This document shows, piece by piece, positions 16,210 through 24,670 of a stretch of DNA of 64,000 nt (within the stretch, counting starts at the first letter, position 1; each line of letters begins with the position of its first letter). Source of the DNA: Vibrio splendidus (GTDB taxonomy: Bacteria; Pseudomonadota; Gammaproteobacteria; Enterobacterales; Vibrionaceae); the NCBI RefSeq assembly GCF_024347615.1, contig NZ_AP025508.1, positions 3,410,001 to 3,474,000 on the forward strand. Reading direction: 5' to 3'. The notes under the pieces are model-generated. The model worked only from the letters and a program-made list of their open reading frames with translations, was not told the DNA's origin and ran no database searches. Position numbers and translations under genes: made by a program.

Positions 16210-16354
16210 AAATCACTGAATCCAGTCCATATCTGTTTATCGTCGATATCACCAATGTTGCTGTGGTGGTTATCTTGAGCCAGATAACTTGGTTATTTTA
16301 ATGAGAATGTTTTAATGGATTGAACTTGTCATTGAGCTTAGATGTGACAAGTTC
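16210..16354. repeat. 145-bp direct repeat, copy 1
   Basis: Starting AAATCACTGAATCCAGTCCA and ending with the hairpin GAACTTGTCA / TGTGACAAGTTC, this stretch recurs with few changes at 17923-18068. Each copy sits directly beyond the 3' end of a minus-strand gene, so it may act as a terminator or 3' untranslated element. Confidence 0.85.
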
Positions 16355-16380
16355 CTATTCCAATCAATGCTTGTCTCTGG

Positions 16381-17085
16381 CTATGTGGACTTACTACACG
16401 AGGTAGGTATAGCTTGTATATTTTGGGTTAAATGGAGAACAATGCTTAAACTCGAAAATGTTATAATGCAGTAAGCTAAAAGCTCTAGGCCCTCTTCCGA
16501 AATATTTTTCACATCACGAATATAATGTTCCCCCATCACACCCTGCCAAAAACTCCCCATCCCCCAAAGTCGAGAGAATACGAGCAAAAGCATCAACCCG
16601 ATAATTAACACATTCATGTGCGGGGAAGCTAATATTAATGCCAACTGTTCAAGAGTTCGTCGCCCATTCTGAATAGCATACAAGATAGCACAACAGGCGA
16701 GCCCCATCGCAGGATAAACCCACGCACCATGGGTTAACTTATCAAACCAAAAATCCATCTCTCGAATAAATAGAACACCAAAAAATGCACAAATTAACAC
16801 TGATGCATGTTTAATATCACACCTCTCCTTGGCTAAATAAGCAAAAGATAATGACGTTACAAGTAATAAGATTTGCTGTAGCGTTTCAGTAACCGACATT
16901 TCACCAACCCCCCCCCCCCCCAAAGCGACAAAATCAAATCTAACCACCAAGTTAACAACAAGACTGATAATTAAGGTACATAAAGTCGTTTTACTTCGTT
17001 TAAGGAACACTTTATTTATTGAGTCTTCTATATTAAATTCCGTTTGACTAAGTGAAACTTTATACCTTTTAACGGTATTTTTCAT
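16381..17085 (-). CDS. multi-pass membrane protein with G14 tract
   Basis: A 234-residue protein with about six hydrophobic helices (for example residues 35-55, 66-82, 92-108, 123-138, 157-173 and 206-222). An uninterrupted run of 14 G on the coding strand encodes Gly56-59, at the loop before helix 2. Gain or loss of one G would truncate the protein after about 60 residues. The start overlaps the stop of the upstream membrane gene (17085), so the two are translated together. No transport family is recognised; conserved charged motifs (REMDFWFDKLTHGAW) sit between helices. Confidence 0.65.
   Translation of the reverse strand: MKNTVKRYKVSLSQTEFNIEDSINKVFLKRSKTTLCTLIISLVVNLVVRFDFVALGGGGVGEMSVTETLQQILLLVTSLSFAYLAKERCDIKHASVLICAFFGVLFIREMDFWFDKLTHGAWVYPAMGLACCAILYAIQNGRRTLEQLALILASPHMNVLIIGLMLLLVFSRLWGMGSFWQGVMGEHYIRDVKNISEEGLELLAYCIITFSSLSIVLHLTQNIQAIPTSCSKST
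16908..16921 (-). repeat. G14 homopolymer in coding sequence
   Basis: Fourteen C on the plus strand, hence 14 G in the mRNA sense, inside a reading frame. It is the longest G/C homopolymer seen in the window and is in frame as given. Confidence 0.9.
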
Positions 17086-17342
17086 TACCTTTCATTTCCA
17101 ATGAGAAAACCTTGAATCATACCAACATGAACAAACCAAAAGCTGAAAAGTGCAAGAAAATATTCAACAAGAAACAAATGCAGGTTATTGCGATAAAGCC
17201 CCCAAAAGTAAAATAAATATACGCCATAGCTAAACCTAAACATTCGCTCCCATTGCTTCCAGATAGCAATGGGAGCCTTTAATAACAAAACACCAGACAA
17301 TCTCATCCTTACCCACCTTGAATAGATCTCAACATTTTTCAA
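17085..17342 (-). CDS. small membrane protein of duplicated block
   Basis: An 85-residue protein (MKNVEIYSRWVRMRLSG...) with two hydrophobic helices around residues 38-55 and 57-78 rich in Phe, Leu and Tyr. Its ATG lies 38 bases from a divergent small gene, and its stop overlaps the next gene's start. Codons 16-40 (GVLLLKAPIAIWKQWERMFR...) are repeated almost exactly at 19109-19182, where a stop breaks the frame, so this gene existed twice. Function unknown; it is probably a partner of the larger membrane protein. Confidence 0.6.
   Translation of the reverse strand: MKNVEIYSRWVRMRLSGVLLLKAPIAIWKQWERMFRFSYGVYLFYFWGLYRNNLHLFLVEYFLALFSFWFVHVGMIQGFLIGNER
17223..17296. repeat. 74-bp direct repeat, copy 1 (inside gene)
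   Basis: Matches 19109-19182 at nearly every base. Part of the coding region of the small membrane protein at 17085-17342. It includes the hairpin GCTCCCATTGC / GCAATGGGAGC. Confidence 0.85.
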
Positions 17343-17430
17343 CTAAGAACACACCCTTGTCGTAAAAGTAAAGTTACACTTGCAACGTGATGGTTACATT
17401 TACAATGCGACAGTTACAGTGAGAGGATGT

Positions 17431-17652
17431 ATGTTAAAGAAGTGGACTGACTTACGACTAAATAGTCCCTGTCTAAGCTTGTGTTTGGAGGCTGTAATTT
17501 TAGTCGCTGCCATTCTATCTGTTTTGGTTCCTTTCTTAATGGAAAGCATCCATCTCATACTGTTATCAACCTTGTGGTTAGCCGTTTTCTCGTCATTAAT
17601 TTTCATGTTAACTCTGAGCGACACTCTCCTACTAAATCGTATTAAACTGTAA
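17431..17652 (+). CDS. small two-helix membrane protein
   Basis: A 73-residue protein starting MLKKWTDLRLNSPC, chosen over an upstream ATG at 17380 because GAGAGG lies just before 17431 and the positively charged start suits a membrane protein. Two hydrophobic helices cover about residues 17-36 and 40-60. It is the only plus-strand gene in this part and is divergent from the small membrane protein gene. Function unknown. Confidence 0.45.
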   Translation: MLKKWTDLRLNSPCLSLCLEAVILVAAILSVLVPFLMESIHLILLSTLWLAVFSSLIFMLTLSDTLLLNRIKL

Positions 17653-17843
17653 AGGTAGGACACGCTCATAGCCCCTCCAACACGGCGCAACGGATGTACA
17701 ATCCTTGAGTTATGTTTATAAATTAAGTGCTAATACCCCATCACACATTCACCCATATGAATTGATGAACAGGACAAAACCACGGAGCATTTTTCCTTTA
17801 CTCGCTCCGGTCACGTTCCTGTCCATCACAACACTAATAAGCG
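17653..17843. other. short non-coding gap with nested stem-loop
   Basis: No gene is seen. A bulged stem-loop is present: GGACA (17772-17776) and CGGAGC (17783-17788) pair with GCTCCG (17804-17809) and TGTCC (17820-17824). It may end the plus-strand gene but lacks a T-run. Confidence 0.4.
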
Positions 17844-17911
17844 CTATGCCTCTTCAGCCATTACCTTAATCTCATCGAAGCAGTCCATCGATAGTTACGA
17901 CAGAAAATTAC
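17844..17911 (-). pseudogene. C-terminal remnant of a second DUF2787 gene
   Basis: The minus strand reads NFLS, stop, LSMDCFDEIKVMAEEA and TAG. This copies the end of the intact DUF2787 protein at 19444 (NFLSYIGMDCFDEIKV). It lies directly before direct-repeat copy 2 and shows that the whole block was duplicated. Confidence 0.7.
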
Positions 17912-17922
17912 TATCTCTAATT

Positions 17923-18068
17923 AAATCACTGAATCCAGTCCATATCTGTTTATCGTCGATATCACCAATGTGGCAGTGGTGGTTATCTTAAGCCAGATAA
18001 CTTGGTTGTTTTAGTGAGAGTGGTTTTAATGGATTGAACTTGTCATTGAGCTTATAAATGACAAGTTC
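17923..18068. repeat. 145-bp direct repeat, copy 2
   Basis: Nearly identical to 16210-16354. It lies 24 bases beyond the stop of the TetR-like gene and ends with GAACTTGTCA ... TGACAAGTTC, a stem that could terminate that gene. Confidence 0.85.
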
Positions 18069-18091
18069 AATCAAAATTGTAAGACGCACCA

Positions 18092-18598
18092 TTACTTTAA
18101 TATTTTTTGATACGTTGCAATGATTTCTTCTGTTGTGAAATTAGCCTCATTTCGAGACAGCATAATCCCAGGATGAGCAAATAAGCTAACCAGCGCTACT
18201 CGGTAAAGCTCATAGTTTTCTTTTTCAATATCTTCGCAGAGTCTAAAGTAAGAATAGATAACTTCATTGAGATCATTCTTAACGTCTTCATTCTTAGAGA
18301 GTAGGTCGTGAATTGAAAGTGCGTACATATGGTGTTCGATAAAAATCGACGAATAAACCAGCACTAGCTTTTTAAAGTTTAAGTCCTTGATAAGAAGACA
18401 CCTTTCACTTATTACATATGCGTAAGACTCTAGTAAAAGCTGCTCTTTATTCTCATAATAGTAATAAAGTAGTGATGCGGGAACCTTAGCTGACTTAGCA
18501 ATCGCCGTAACCCTAACATCGTTATAGTGATACTTGGAAAAGTATACTAACGAACTCTCCATAATTCTTTTTTTCTTGATGCTTTCTTTAACTTTCAT
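18092..18598 (-). CDS. TetR/AcrR family regulator
   Basis: A 168-residue protein with an N-terminal TetR helix-turn-helix: IMESSLVYFSKYHYNDVRVT, then AIAKSAKVPASLLYYYYENKEQLL. The C-terminal ligand-binding half is divergent. The ATG at 18596-18598 is preferred over an upstream one at 18625 because GAGGTGAG lies 6 bases before it. The gene is AT-rich with an AT-rich upstream gap, a sign of transfer. It occupies the position that the multi-pass membrane protein holds in the sister block. No obvious target gene is adjacent. Confidence 0.75.
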   Translation of the reverse strand: MKVKESIKKKRIMESSLVYFSKYHYNDVRVTAIAKSAKVPASLLYYYYENKEQLLLESYAYVISERCLLIKDLNFKKLVLVYSSIFIEHHMYALSIHDLLSKNEDVKNDLNEVIYSYFRLCEDIEKENYELYRVALVSLFAHPGIMLSRNEANFTTEEIIATYQKILK

Positions 18599-18847
18599 AT
18601 TTCTCACCTCAATCGCATAACACAACTGTAACAGTTTGAATTATCAGTTGCATTATTCAAAAGATGCGAAAGTAGCTCCCTAAAAATAGCATTCTTATTG
18701 TTTATATAAATAAGCACGAATTTGAAATTAACTTCCATCAAGAACAATAAAATGTATAATTTAATGTAAAAATAAATAGATATAATTAAAGATATTAAAA
18801 TAAAATAATTACAAACCCATACAAAATAATCACACAAGACCGAGATT

Positions 18848-19000
18848 TTATACAAGGCGTGGCTGCAATATCTTCGTCCAAATGTTACTCACGCCCCATT
18901 TAACCGTGAATTCCGAAAACTCACATTCATCGCACTCGTAGTGAAACACCCATTTTGACCTTGTTTCTAATGCCAAAAGTGAAAGTATCCAAGTTTTCAC
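18848..19000 (-). CDS. possible 50-residue protein or relic
   Basis: A frame from GTG 18998-19000 (MKTWILSLLALETRSKWVFH...) to TAA at 18848-18850 has a coding feel with a CxxC pair (YECDECEFSEF). The frame is open further upstream without a start, so it may be the tail of a lost gene. No clear ribosome binding site. Low confidence. Confidence 0.25.
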   Translation of the reverse strand: MKTWILSLLALETRSKWVFHYECDECEFSEFTVKWGVSNIWTKILQPRLV

Positions 19001-19108
19001 TCCGAGCTGTAAACATCGAATTAAGGTGCGCTCTTGGCGCTGTAATTAGAACGGATGACTATGGAAAATCTCCGGGGAAGTTGTTCTCAATACCTCTATA
19101 CGTTACGC

Positions 19109-19182
19109 GCCATAGCTAAACCTAAACACTCACTCCCATTGCTTCCAGATAGCAATGGGAGCCTTTAATAACAAAACACCAG
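19109..19182 (-). pseudogene. remnant of small membrane protein gene (repeat copy 2)
   Basis: Reads GVLLLKAPIAIWKQWE, stop, VFRFSYGA on the minus strand, matching residues 17-41 of the intact gene at 17085-17342 apart from the stop. Only this central piece survives. Confidence 0.75.
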
Positions 19183-19320
19183 TGAGAACCAAGCAAACTC
19201 GTTAAAATTAGAACTCCCTTCCTTGGTGTTTCCACCGTCCATTGCAGTCCAGCGACTTAACCCTCTCTGAATCCCGACAGCAACGTTTAAGTAATCCGTT
19301 GTAGAACGTTACCCCAATGA

Positions 19321-19370
19321 AAAAGGCTTCCCATCACACCATGAGTTACATGGAGCAATAGGAAGCCTTG
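19321..19370 (-). terminator. terminator of the DUF2787 gene
   Basis: AAGGCTTCC / GGAAGCCTT form a 9-bp stem with a 29-base loop and a T5 tail on the minus strand. It lies about 75 bases after the gene. Confidence 0.6.
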
Positions 19371-19443
19371 ATTTCACTAGGGTGTGAGAGGCGGATTTTA
19401 TGGTGCATACATGGTGCTTTCAACTTGATTGGTTAGTGATGGA

Positions 19444-19872
19444 CTAATCCACCGTGACTTTTATCTCATCAAAGCAGTCCATTCCGATGTAGCTTAGAAA
19501 GTTGGTTTCCCACATCGAATAGAACTCAGCGACACTGGATTCAGTAATGGAAACTTCACCCATGTATCGGATGTAAGCCACCCCATGACCAAAATCAAAG
19601 TCGATTTCTTTCTCTAGTTCAGGCATCAATCCACAGTAACTAAAGTCAGTGATGTAATCAAAAAACCATTGGTCATTAAGCCTAGTGATACGAATCTCGA
19701 CAGGGTGATAGCCACCATTTTCTGGGCTGTAAGATTTCTGACGGAAAGAAAAGACGATCGATTGGATCATAGGTGTCCATTTGCCTGATTCGCTGATCAC
19801 TCGGTTTAAAGTATCTTGAAGATCGACACTGACAGGTAAAGTCAGCTTATTCTTTGAAAAGCATAGTTTCAT
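19444..19872 (-). CDS. DUF2787 family protein
   Basis: A 142-residue protein with the family's features: IVFSFRQKSYSPENGGYHPV, then EIRITRLNDQWFFDYITDFS, YCG..PELEKEIDFDF, and a closing FLSYIGMDCFDEIKVTVD. DUF2787 proteins are common in vibrio mobile DNA and have no known function. No signal peptide or membrane helix. A degenerate copy of its C-terminus is at 17844-17911. The gene is followed by its own terminator and preceded by two same-strand hypothetical genes of the integrase-proximal operon. Confidence 0.8.
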   Translation of the reverse strand: MKLCFSKNKLTLPVSVDLQDTLNRVISESGKWTPMIQSIVFSFRQKSYSPENGGYHPVEIRITRLNDQWFFDYITDFSYCGLMPELEKEIDFDFGHGVAYIRYMGEVSITESSVAEFYSMWETNFLSYIGMDCFDEIKVTVD

Positions 19873-19974
19873 AATAAATTCTCTTTTAGTTTGCTAAGGA
19901 AGCACTCTTGTTAAATGCTCGGTATGAAAAGCCAGAGTTGGCTTAGTGGATAAGGATTGATGTGAGTTTCGAGG

Positions 19975-20475
19975 TTATTTAGCTTCGTTTTCACCGTCCA
20001 CTAATGACAGGAGTTCATCACGACGTTGCTCGTAGTCAGGCGCAAGAACGTGGAGAAATACCGATTTCTCTGACGGCAGGATAAGTAATAACCCACGCAG
20101 TGCCGCCGCCATAAACCCAGCATTATTAGCAGACCCACCTTTGAACACAGATTTAAGTACAGTGCTTTTAAACGGCTTGTCGTCTTGCTCATTTAACACA
20201 GCGACGATATCTTCAAAGGCTGCCCACTCTTTACTATGAAGACCGCCACCTTCATTACCCGAAAGTCTAAGGAATAGAGCATTTAGATCATCATGTACCG
20301 AAAGCTCATAGAACACATGATTCTGAGTTTTCGGTGATAACTTTTTCGCTTTGCCTTCGAGCACGATATTAGTGAAATGGTCTACTGGATTATCGTCAGT
20401 AACCGTGACTTGTTCAGTACCCCCTAATACTTCAGGTTGAACGACTTCTTCTTTTTGATTGGTTTTACGTGCCAT
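19975..20475 (-). CDS. conserved-looking hypothetical protein
   Basis: A 166-residue soluble protein (MARKTNQKEEVVQPE...). The first 45 residues are polar and acidic and probably disordered. The rest is helical with a glycine-rich centre (FKGGSANNAGFMAAALRGLL). GGAGG lies just before the ATG. It sits between the DUF2787 gene (102 bases downstream) and another hypothetical gene (45 bases upstream), all on one strand, so an operon is likely. No family recognised. Confidence 0.6.
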   Translation of the reverse strand: MARKTNQKEEVVQPEVLGGTEQVTVTDDNPVDHFTNIVLEGKAKKLSPKTQNHVFYELSVHDDLNALFLRLSGNEGGGLHSKEWAAFEDIVAVLNEQDDKPFKSTVLKSVFKGGSANNAGFMAAALRGLLLILPSEKSVFLHVLAPDYEQRRDELLSLVDGENEAK

Positions 20476-20520
20476 GGGACACCTCCATACGATTAGTGAC
20501 TATTAAGATTAAATTCGAGA

Positions 20521-20904
20521 TTAAGATTCAGCTTGATCAGCAAGCTTGACGACAGGGAACGTTGGACTGTTTATTGGAGCGCAGCAATACACTCCACTAC
20601 CAACCGTAGTGACAATGGCAACAGCAAGTAGCCAAGGGCATTCATCATCGTTTAGTAATAAAACCCATTCAGGGTAGTTAGTAACAAAACGTAGAAAGCT
20701 TTGATCACCTTCCGATTCTTTACTCAAGGTTTCATCGGTATCGGACTCCTCAATCAAGTACAAAGTCGTACCGACCTCATCCCAGAACGCTTTCGTACTT
20801 TCTTCATCACCGAATGGTTCTATTAGATGCTCTAGCAGTTTTGCTTTCACACCATCAGGCATTGGCAATGATTGAATATCTTCAAACTTGTTTACATTTT
20901 TCAT
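20521..20904 (-). CDS. hypothetical protein
   Basis: A 127-residue acidic protein starting MKNVNKFEDIQSLPMPDGVK, with AGGAGAAAA shortly before the ATG. A hydrophobic segment near residues 91-105 (LLAVAIVTTVGSGVY) could be a membrane helix or a buried core, and a CC pair follows it. A strong terminator lies upstream, so this gene starts a new transcript that includes the two genes below it. The family is not recognised; acidic small proteins of this kind in islands include antitoxins and anti-defence proteins. Confidence 0.6.
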   Translation of the reverse strand: MKNVNKFEDIQSLPMPDGVKAKLLEHLIEPFGDEESTKAFWDEVGTTLYLIEESDTDETLSKESEGDQSFLRFVTNYPEWVLLLNDDECPWLLAVAIVTTVGSGVYCCAPINSPTFPVVKLADQAES

Positions 20905-20925
20905 AATTATTTTCTCCTAATAATG

Positions 20926-20966
20926 AAAAAGCCCCTGTTTAGCTCATCGCTAAACAGGGGCTTTTC
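20926..20966. terminator. strong two-way terminator
   Basis: A 16-bp perfect stem, AAAAGCCCCTGTTTAG / CTAAACAGGGGCTTTT, around a 7-base loop. It ends the integrase transcript (minus strand). Confidence 0.9.
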
Positions 20967-21005
20967 TAATGTCATTTCTAAATTAATTGGGTAAACCTAA
21001 CTTCT

Positions 21006-22259
21006 TCATTCCCAACGTATCTCTGGTTTCGCAGTCACCATATCCGACAAACGAGAACCAATTTCTCGCCTACGTCCAACGGTCAATTTTGAGTAGCGCC
21101 TTGTGGATGAAAGGTCAGCGTGATTCAACTGCTTGGCTATGTCGTGTAACGAGACTCCTTGGCTAGCTAACAAACTCCCAACCGTATGACGAGCACTGTG
21201 TAGGGTTAGATTCGCTTTATCACCGGGTATGTCAGGCAGTCCCATCTTGGCTTTGATAGCCTTGAAGGCATGCCTAGGCTGCCCTACAGATTTACCCCTT
21301 TTACGTCCAGGAAAGAGATAGGGGTTATTCGTCACATGAGGCACTGACCTCAAAATCTCAAGCATGTAATCACTCAAATAAATAACATGGCTACTACCAT
21401 TTTTCGTTTGCGGAATAGTGAGTGTTTTCTCCTCCCAATTCACATCGGATTTTAATCTCAATCGTAATTCACTATCGCGTAATCCGGTCAAAAACAGAAT
21501 AATTAGGTATGCCCCAATACTTTTATCTTCATGATTGAGAGCATGACCTATGAACTCTTTCAGCTGTACTTCGGTAAAGTAACCAGTGCGGACGTTGTCT
21601 TCTTTCAACAAGCTGACCTTATCAGCAACCAACGGCGCGTCCATCAACTTGTAAGCCTGACGGTTCACCGTTTTCAACAGCGCTAATACACGATTAATCG
21701 TAGCTACAGCATAAGGTTTCCCTGTTGTCTTACTTATAGCTCCCTGCATTTCCATTTGGATCTTAACGATATGTGCCGCCGATAATTCATTAATGGGAAC
21801 ATGAAATATCGACTTAGCATGACGGAACCTCGCTTGATCATCTTTCCAGCTTCGCTTTTGCTTAGCCAGTGGTAAATAGACTTCATTAAAGAACCGTTCA
21901 AGGGTCATAGAATTATCGACCTTTTCAGTATCACGCTCGATCTTCGGATCAATACCCTCAAGAATTTGCTGCCGATATTCTTTCGCTTTCTTGCGCAAGG
22001 TGATTAGGTCAGTGTCATTGAACCGCCCTAGACCGATCGACGCCTTGCGACCAGTTACAGGGCTAGTAAACCTGAATATGAACCTAATTGAACCTGTTCT
22101 CTTCCCCACCAAACACCGTACACCAACAGGTAAGCCGGAGTCTTTCATTGCGGATAGATTGACTTCATAATCGGTGGATTTAGCGTTGGCTGGATTTGGT
22201 TTTAGGTTGTTGAGGAAAGTGGTGGTGAGTCGTTGTGACTTGAGAACTGTTGTCTTCAT
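21006..22259 (-). CDS. tyrosine recombinase / phage-type integrase
   Basis: A 417-residue integrase, full length for the P4-like family. Residues 1-110 hold an arm-binding domain, 118-215 the core-binding SAM-like domain (ERFFNEVYLPLAKQKRSWKD), and the catalytic domain shows Arg261 (TGLRDSE), a Lys near 286, His354-x-x-Arg357 (LHSARHTVG), His380 and Tyr389 (RRYSKL), so it should be active. It cuts and rejoins DNA at an attachment site, probably a tRNA end. It ends the mobile part before the AbgT gene. The nearby tRNA-Leu is 7.6 kb away rather than adjacent, so the element's exact ends are unclear. Confidence 0.9.
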   Translation of the reverse strand: MKTTVLKSQRLTTTFLNNLKPNPANAKSTDYEVNLSAMKDSGLPVGVRCLVGKRTGSIRFIFRFTSPVTGRKASIGLGRFNDTDLITLRKKAKEYRQQILEGIDPKIERDTEKVDNSMTLERFFNEVYLPLAKQKRSWKDDQARFRHAKSIFHVPINELSAAHIVKIQMEMQGAISKTTGKPYAVATINRVLALLKTVNRQAYKLMDAPLVADKVSLLKEDNVRTGYFTEVQLKEFIGHALNHEDKSIGAYLIILFLTGLRDSELRLRLKSDVNWEEKTLTIPQTKNGSSHVIYLSDYMLEILRSVPHVTNNPYLFPGRKRGKSVGQPRHAFKAIKAKMGLPDIPGDKANLTLHSARHTVGSLLASQGVSLHDIAKQLNHADLSSTRRYSKLTVGRRREIGSRLSDMVTAKPEIRWE

Positions 22260-22360
22260 TCAAACCTCCATTAACTAGATATTCAATTAGTTAATATGTG
22301 TTTGAATCGGTTTTTGGTTCGGGCGACAGAAAACGTTCAAAAAAACAGGTCTATTTACAT

Positions 22361-22390
22361 AAAGCACACCCGACGTTAAGTGTGCTTTTT
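22361..22390 (-). terminator. terminator of the AbgT gene
   Basis: AAAGCACAC / GTGTGCTTT stem with a 10-base loop. The T-rich flank is clearest on the plus strand, but its place just after the stop at 22409 suits the minus-strand gene. Confidence 0.6.
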
Positions 22391-22408
22391 TATGCTATAA
22401 GATCTCAA

Positions 22409-23995
22409 TTAAGGAGTATAATACGTTAACGCTCCAGGACCAACTGGCAGACCAAATACAAACACCCATACATAGAATAAAATACTCCAACCAACCATGA
22501 AGCAGATGGAATATGGAAGCATAGTTGCAATCAAAGTGCCGATCCCTAGGTTCTTCGTATAACGCGTTGCCACTGCAAGGATAAGACCGAAGTAGCTCAT
22601 CATTGGAGTAATGATGTTGGTTGTTGAATCACCGATACGGTAAGCAGCTTGAATCGTTTCAGGCGCGTAACCAACAAGCATTAACATTGGAACGAAGATA
22701 GGTGCTGTTACTGCCCACTGAGCAGAAGCCGAACCGATCATCAAGTTAATAAATCCACACATTAATATGAATGCGAAGAACAGCATTGGACCTGTTAGAC
22801 CAATATCTTGTAGGAAACTTGCACCTGCTACAGCGAATACTTGACCGAAGTTCGTCCACTTAAAGAACGCAACAAACTGAGCTGCAAAGAACACAAGTAC
22901 AATGTACATGCCCATTGAAGACATAGACTTAGACATTGCATTGATTACATCACGGTCTGTTTTCATTGTGCCGGTAACTTTACCGTAAACAAAACCAGGA
23001 ACGGCGAAAAATACGAAGATGAACGCTACGATACTTTTCAAGAATGGAGAACCTGAAACCGTACCTGCTGCGGAACGTAGAACACCATCAGCTGGGACAA
23101 TCGTCCAAGCAAGAAGCGCAGAAACCGCTAGCACTGCGATACCCGCAAGCTTAAGACCTTTCTTCTCAACGTCTGTTAGCTTGCCCATTGAATCATTTGA
23201 TAAATCTTCAGACGCGTCTTCATCGTTGTATTTACCCAATTTTGGTTCAACAATCTTCTCAGTTACAAAGGCACCTGTAATCGCGATGAAGAAAGTAGAA
23301 ACAAACATGAAGTACCAGTTTGATTCAGGACCAACGCTGTAAGTCGGGTCGATCATTTGAGCTGCTGTTTCTGTAATACCAGAAAGCAGAGGGTCAACCG
23401 TACCGATTAAAAGGTTTGCAGAATAACCACCAGATACGCCAGCAAATGCTGCTGCTAGACCTGCTAATGGGTGACGACCCAAAGAGTGGAAAAGCATAAC
23501 TGCAAGAGGGATAAGTACAACATAACCAAGTTCTGAAGCAGTGTTCGAGATGATACCAGCAAAAACTACGGTTACTGTAACCATGCGCTGAGACGCACCC
23601 ATTACCATACCACGCATCGCCGCAGATAATAAACCTGAGTGCTCAGCAATAGCTACACCCAACATTGCAACAAGTACGGTACCTAAAGGTGCAAAACCAA
23701 CAAAGTTTTTAACTAGATTAGTCACTATAAGTTGTAGACCTTCGGCATTAAGTAAACTTACAACATGTATCATACCATCAACCGTTCGACCTTTAGCACC
23801 TTCAGGTCGAGGATCTAAAACTGAAACTTCAAAGTACCCAGCGATACCTGAAGTAACTAAGATTGCGACACAGAAGATTGCAAAAAGAGTGATCGGGTGG
23901 GGTAATAGATTCCCCAAATATTCAACACCATCTAAAAATCGAGTAAAAACTGTTCTTTTGGGTAATTTACTTTTTATTGAAGCAGATGAATTCAC
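22409..23995 (-). CDS. abgT: AbgT family transporter (p-aminobenzoyl-glutamate type)
   Basis: A 528-residue inner-membrane protein with about 12 hydrophobic helices and the family motifs: HPITLFAIFCV after the first helix, FAPLGTVLVAMLGVAIAEHS, FAGVSGGYSANL, and near the end SAQWAVTAPIFVPMLM and GDSTTNIITPMM. AbgT proteins take up p-aminobenzoyl-glutamate, a folate breakdown product, by ion coupling; some export sulfonamides. No abgA/abgB hydrolase genes are next to it. The start is GTG at 23993-23995 behind GGAGGAG. It stands alone between the integrase and the IS630-like HTH gene. Confidence 0.85.
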   Translation of the reverse strand: MNSSASIKSKLPKRTVFTRFLDGVEYLGNLLPHPITLFAIFCVAILVTSGIAGYFEVSVLDPRPEGAKGRTVDGMIHVVSLLNAEGLQLIVTNLVKNFVGFAPLGTVLVAMLGVAIAEHSGLLSAAMRGMVMGASQRMVTVTVVFAGIISNTASELGYVVLIPLAVMLFHSLGRHPLAGLAAAFAGVSGGYSANLLIGTVDPLLSGITETAAQMIDPTYSVGPESNWYFMFVSTFFIAITGAFVTEKIVEPKLGKYNDEDASEDLSNDSMGKLTDVEKKGLKLAGIAVLAVSALLAWTIVPADGVLRSAAGTVSGSPFLKSIVAFIFVFFAVPGFVYGKVTGTMKTDRDVINAMSKSMSSMGMYIVLVFFAAQFVAFFKWTNFGQVFAVAGASFLQDIGLTGPMLFFAFILMCGFINLMIGSASAQWAVTAPIFVPMLMLVGYAPETIQAAYRIGDSTTNIITPMMSYFGLILAVATRYTKNLGIGTLIATMLPYSICFMVGWSILFYVWVFVFGLPVGPGALTYYTP

Positions 23996-24205
23996 CTGTC
24001 TCCTCCTTGTGATTATTCATATGAATTGAGTTAAGCGTATTTAAACTATAAATTCTCGTACACTGTTTAATAAAAAACACATCCAACGAAATTTTATAAA
24101 CATTAACTGTAAGAGGGATTGAAATAAAACCTAAAGATTTCAAGAAAAGGGAATTAGGATGGCATTCATTGAGCAACCATCATTATATTTATATCAATTA
24201 TTAAC

Positions 24206-24670
24206 TTATCTAGTTAATCGTCGCTTAAACTCTTCCAATGACTGTGTAGGTCGCTTAGATCGGCTAATTATAAAACTGAAACCTAGGGCATGTACTAAAC
24301 GATATACATTACGTGAAGCATAGCTCACATTAAACTCTGTTTTGATGTATCGCCTGACATCCTCAGCCATAAACAACCGGACTTGGTCATTTACAAAGTT
24401 ACTCTCAAGATATTCAGATAATCTCGATAACTGTTCTTCCTTGAGTAGAGTTGGTCTACCTGTCTGTTTCTTTGATTTTAACCCGTCAAGACCATGATTG
24501 TGATAGTTTTTAATCCATGCATTCACACTATCTTTTGAAACTCCGATCAACTGAGCAATTTGAACTCGATTATGACCTAACTCAAAGTAATGAACCGCAA
24601 GGTATCGAGTTTTTAGTCTTGAATCTGAAAGTGATAAAGCAAGATTTTTTATTTCATCAGGTGTGAGCAT
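24206..24670 (-). CDS. IS630-type HTH protein, transposase fragment or orphan regulator
   Basis: A 154-residue protein matching the DNA-binding half of IS630-family transposases: HTH residues 34-60 (NRVQIAQLIGVSKDSVNAWIK) and linker HGLDGLKSKKQTGRP, then a second winged-helix region (DVRRYIKTEFNVSYASRNVY) and LGFSFIISRSKRP. It ends just where the DDE catalytic domain should begin, with no sign of that domain downstream. Either the element is truncated or, given its divergent place before the TonB receptor gene, it has become a regulator. AT-rich flanks have no recognised terminal repeats. Confidence 0.7.
   Translation of the reverse strand: MLTPDEIKNLALSLSDSRLKTRYLAVHYFELGHNRVQIAQLIGVSKDSVNAWIKNYHNHGLDGLKSKKQTGRPTLLKEEQLSRLSEYLESNFVNDQVRLFMAEDVRRYIKTEFNVSYASRNVYRLVHALGFSFIISRSKRPTQSLEEFKRRLTR

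Larger units (their letters stand above)
18626..19443. other. long gene-poor stretch with relics
   Basis: Very AT-rich just upstream of the TetR gene (about 18640-18840), probably its promoter region. Then comes a possible small frame (18848-19000), the relic copy of the small membrane gene (19109-19182) and the terminator of the DUF2787 gene (19321-19370). Nothing else is recognised. Confidence 0.5.

Noticed and set aside
16023..16211. 62-codon minus-strand frame near the direct repeat
   Set aside because: Low-complexity Ser-rich composition, no RBS, and it runs into repeat copy 1.
23019..23342. Plus-strand frame inside the AbgT gene
   Set aside because: Shadow of a long, well-supported gene on the other strand.
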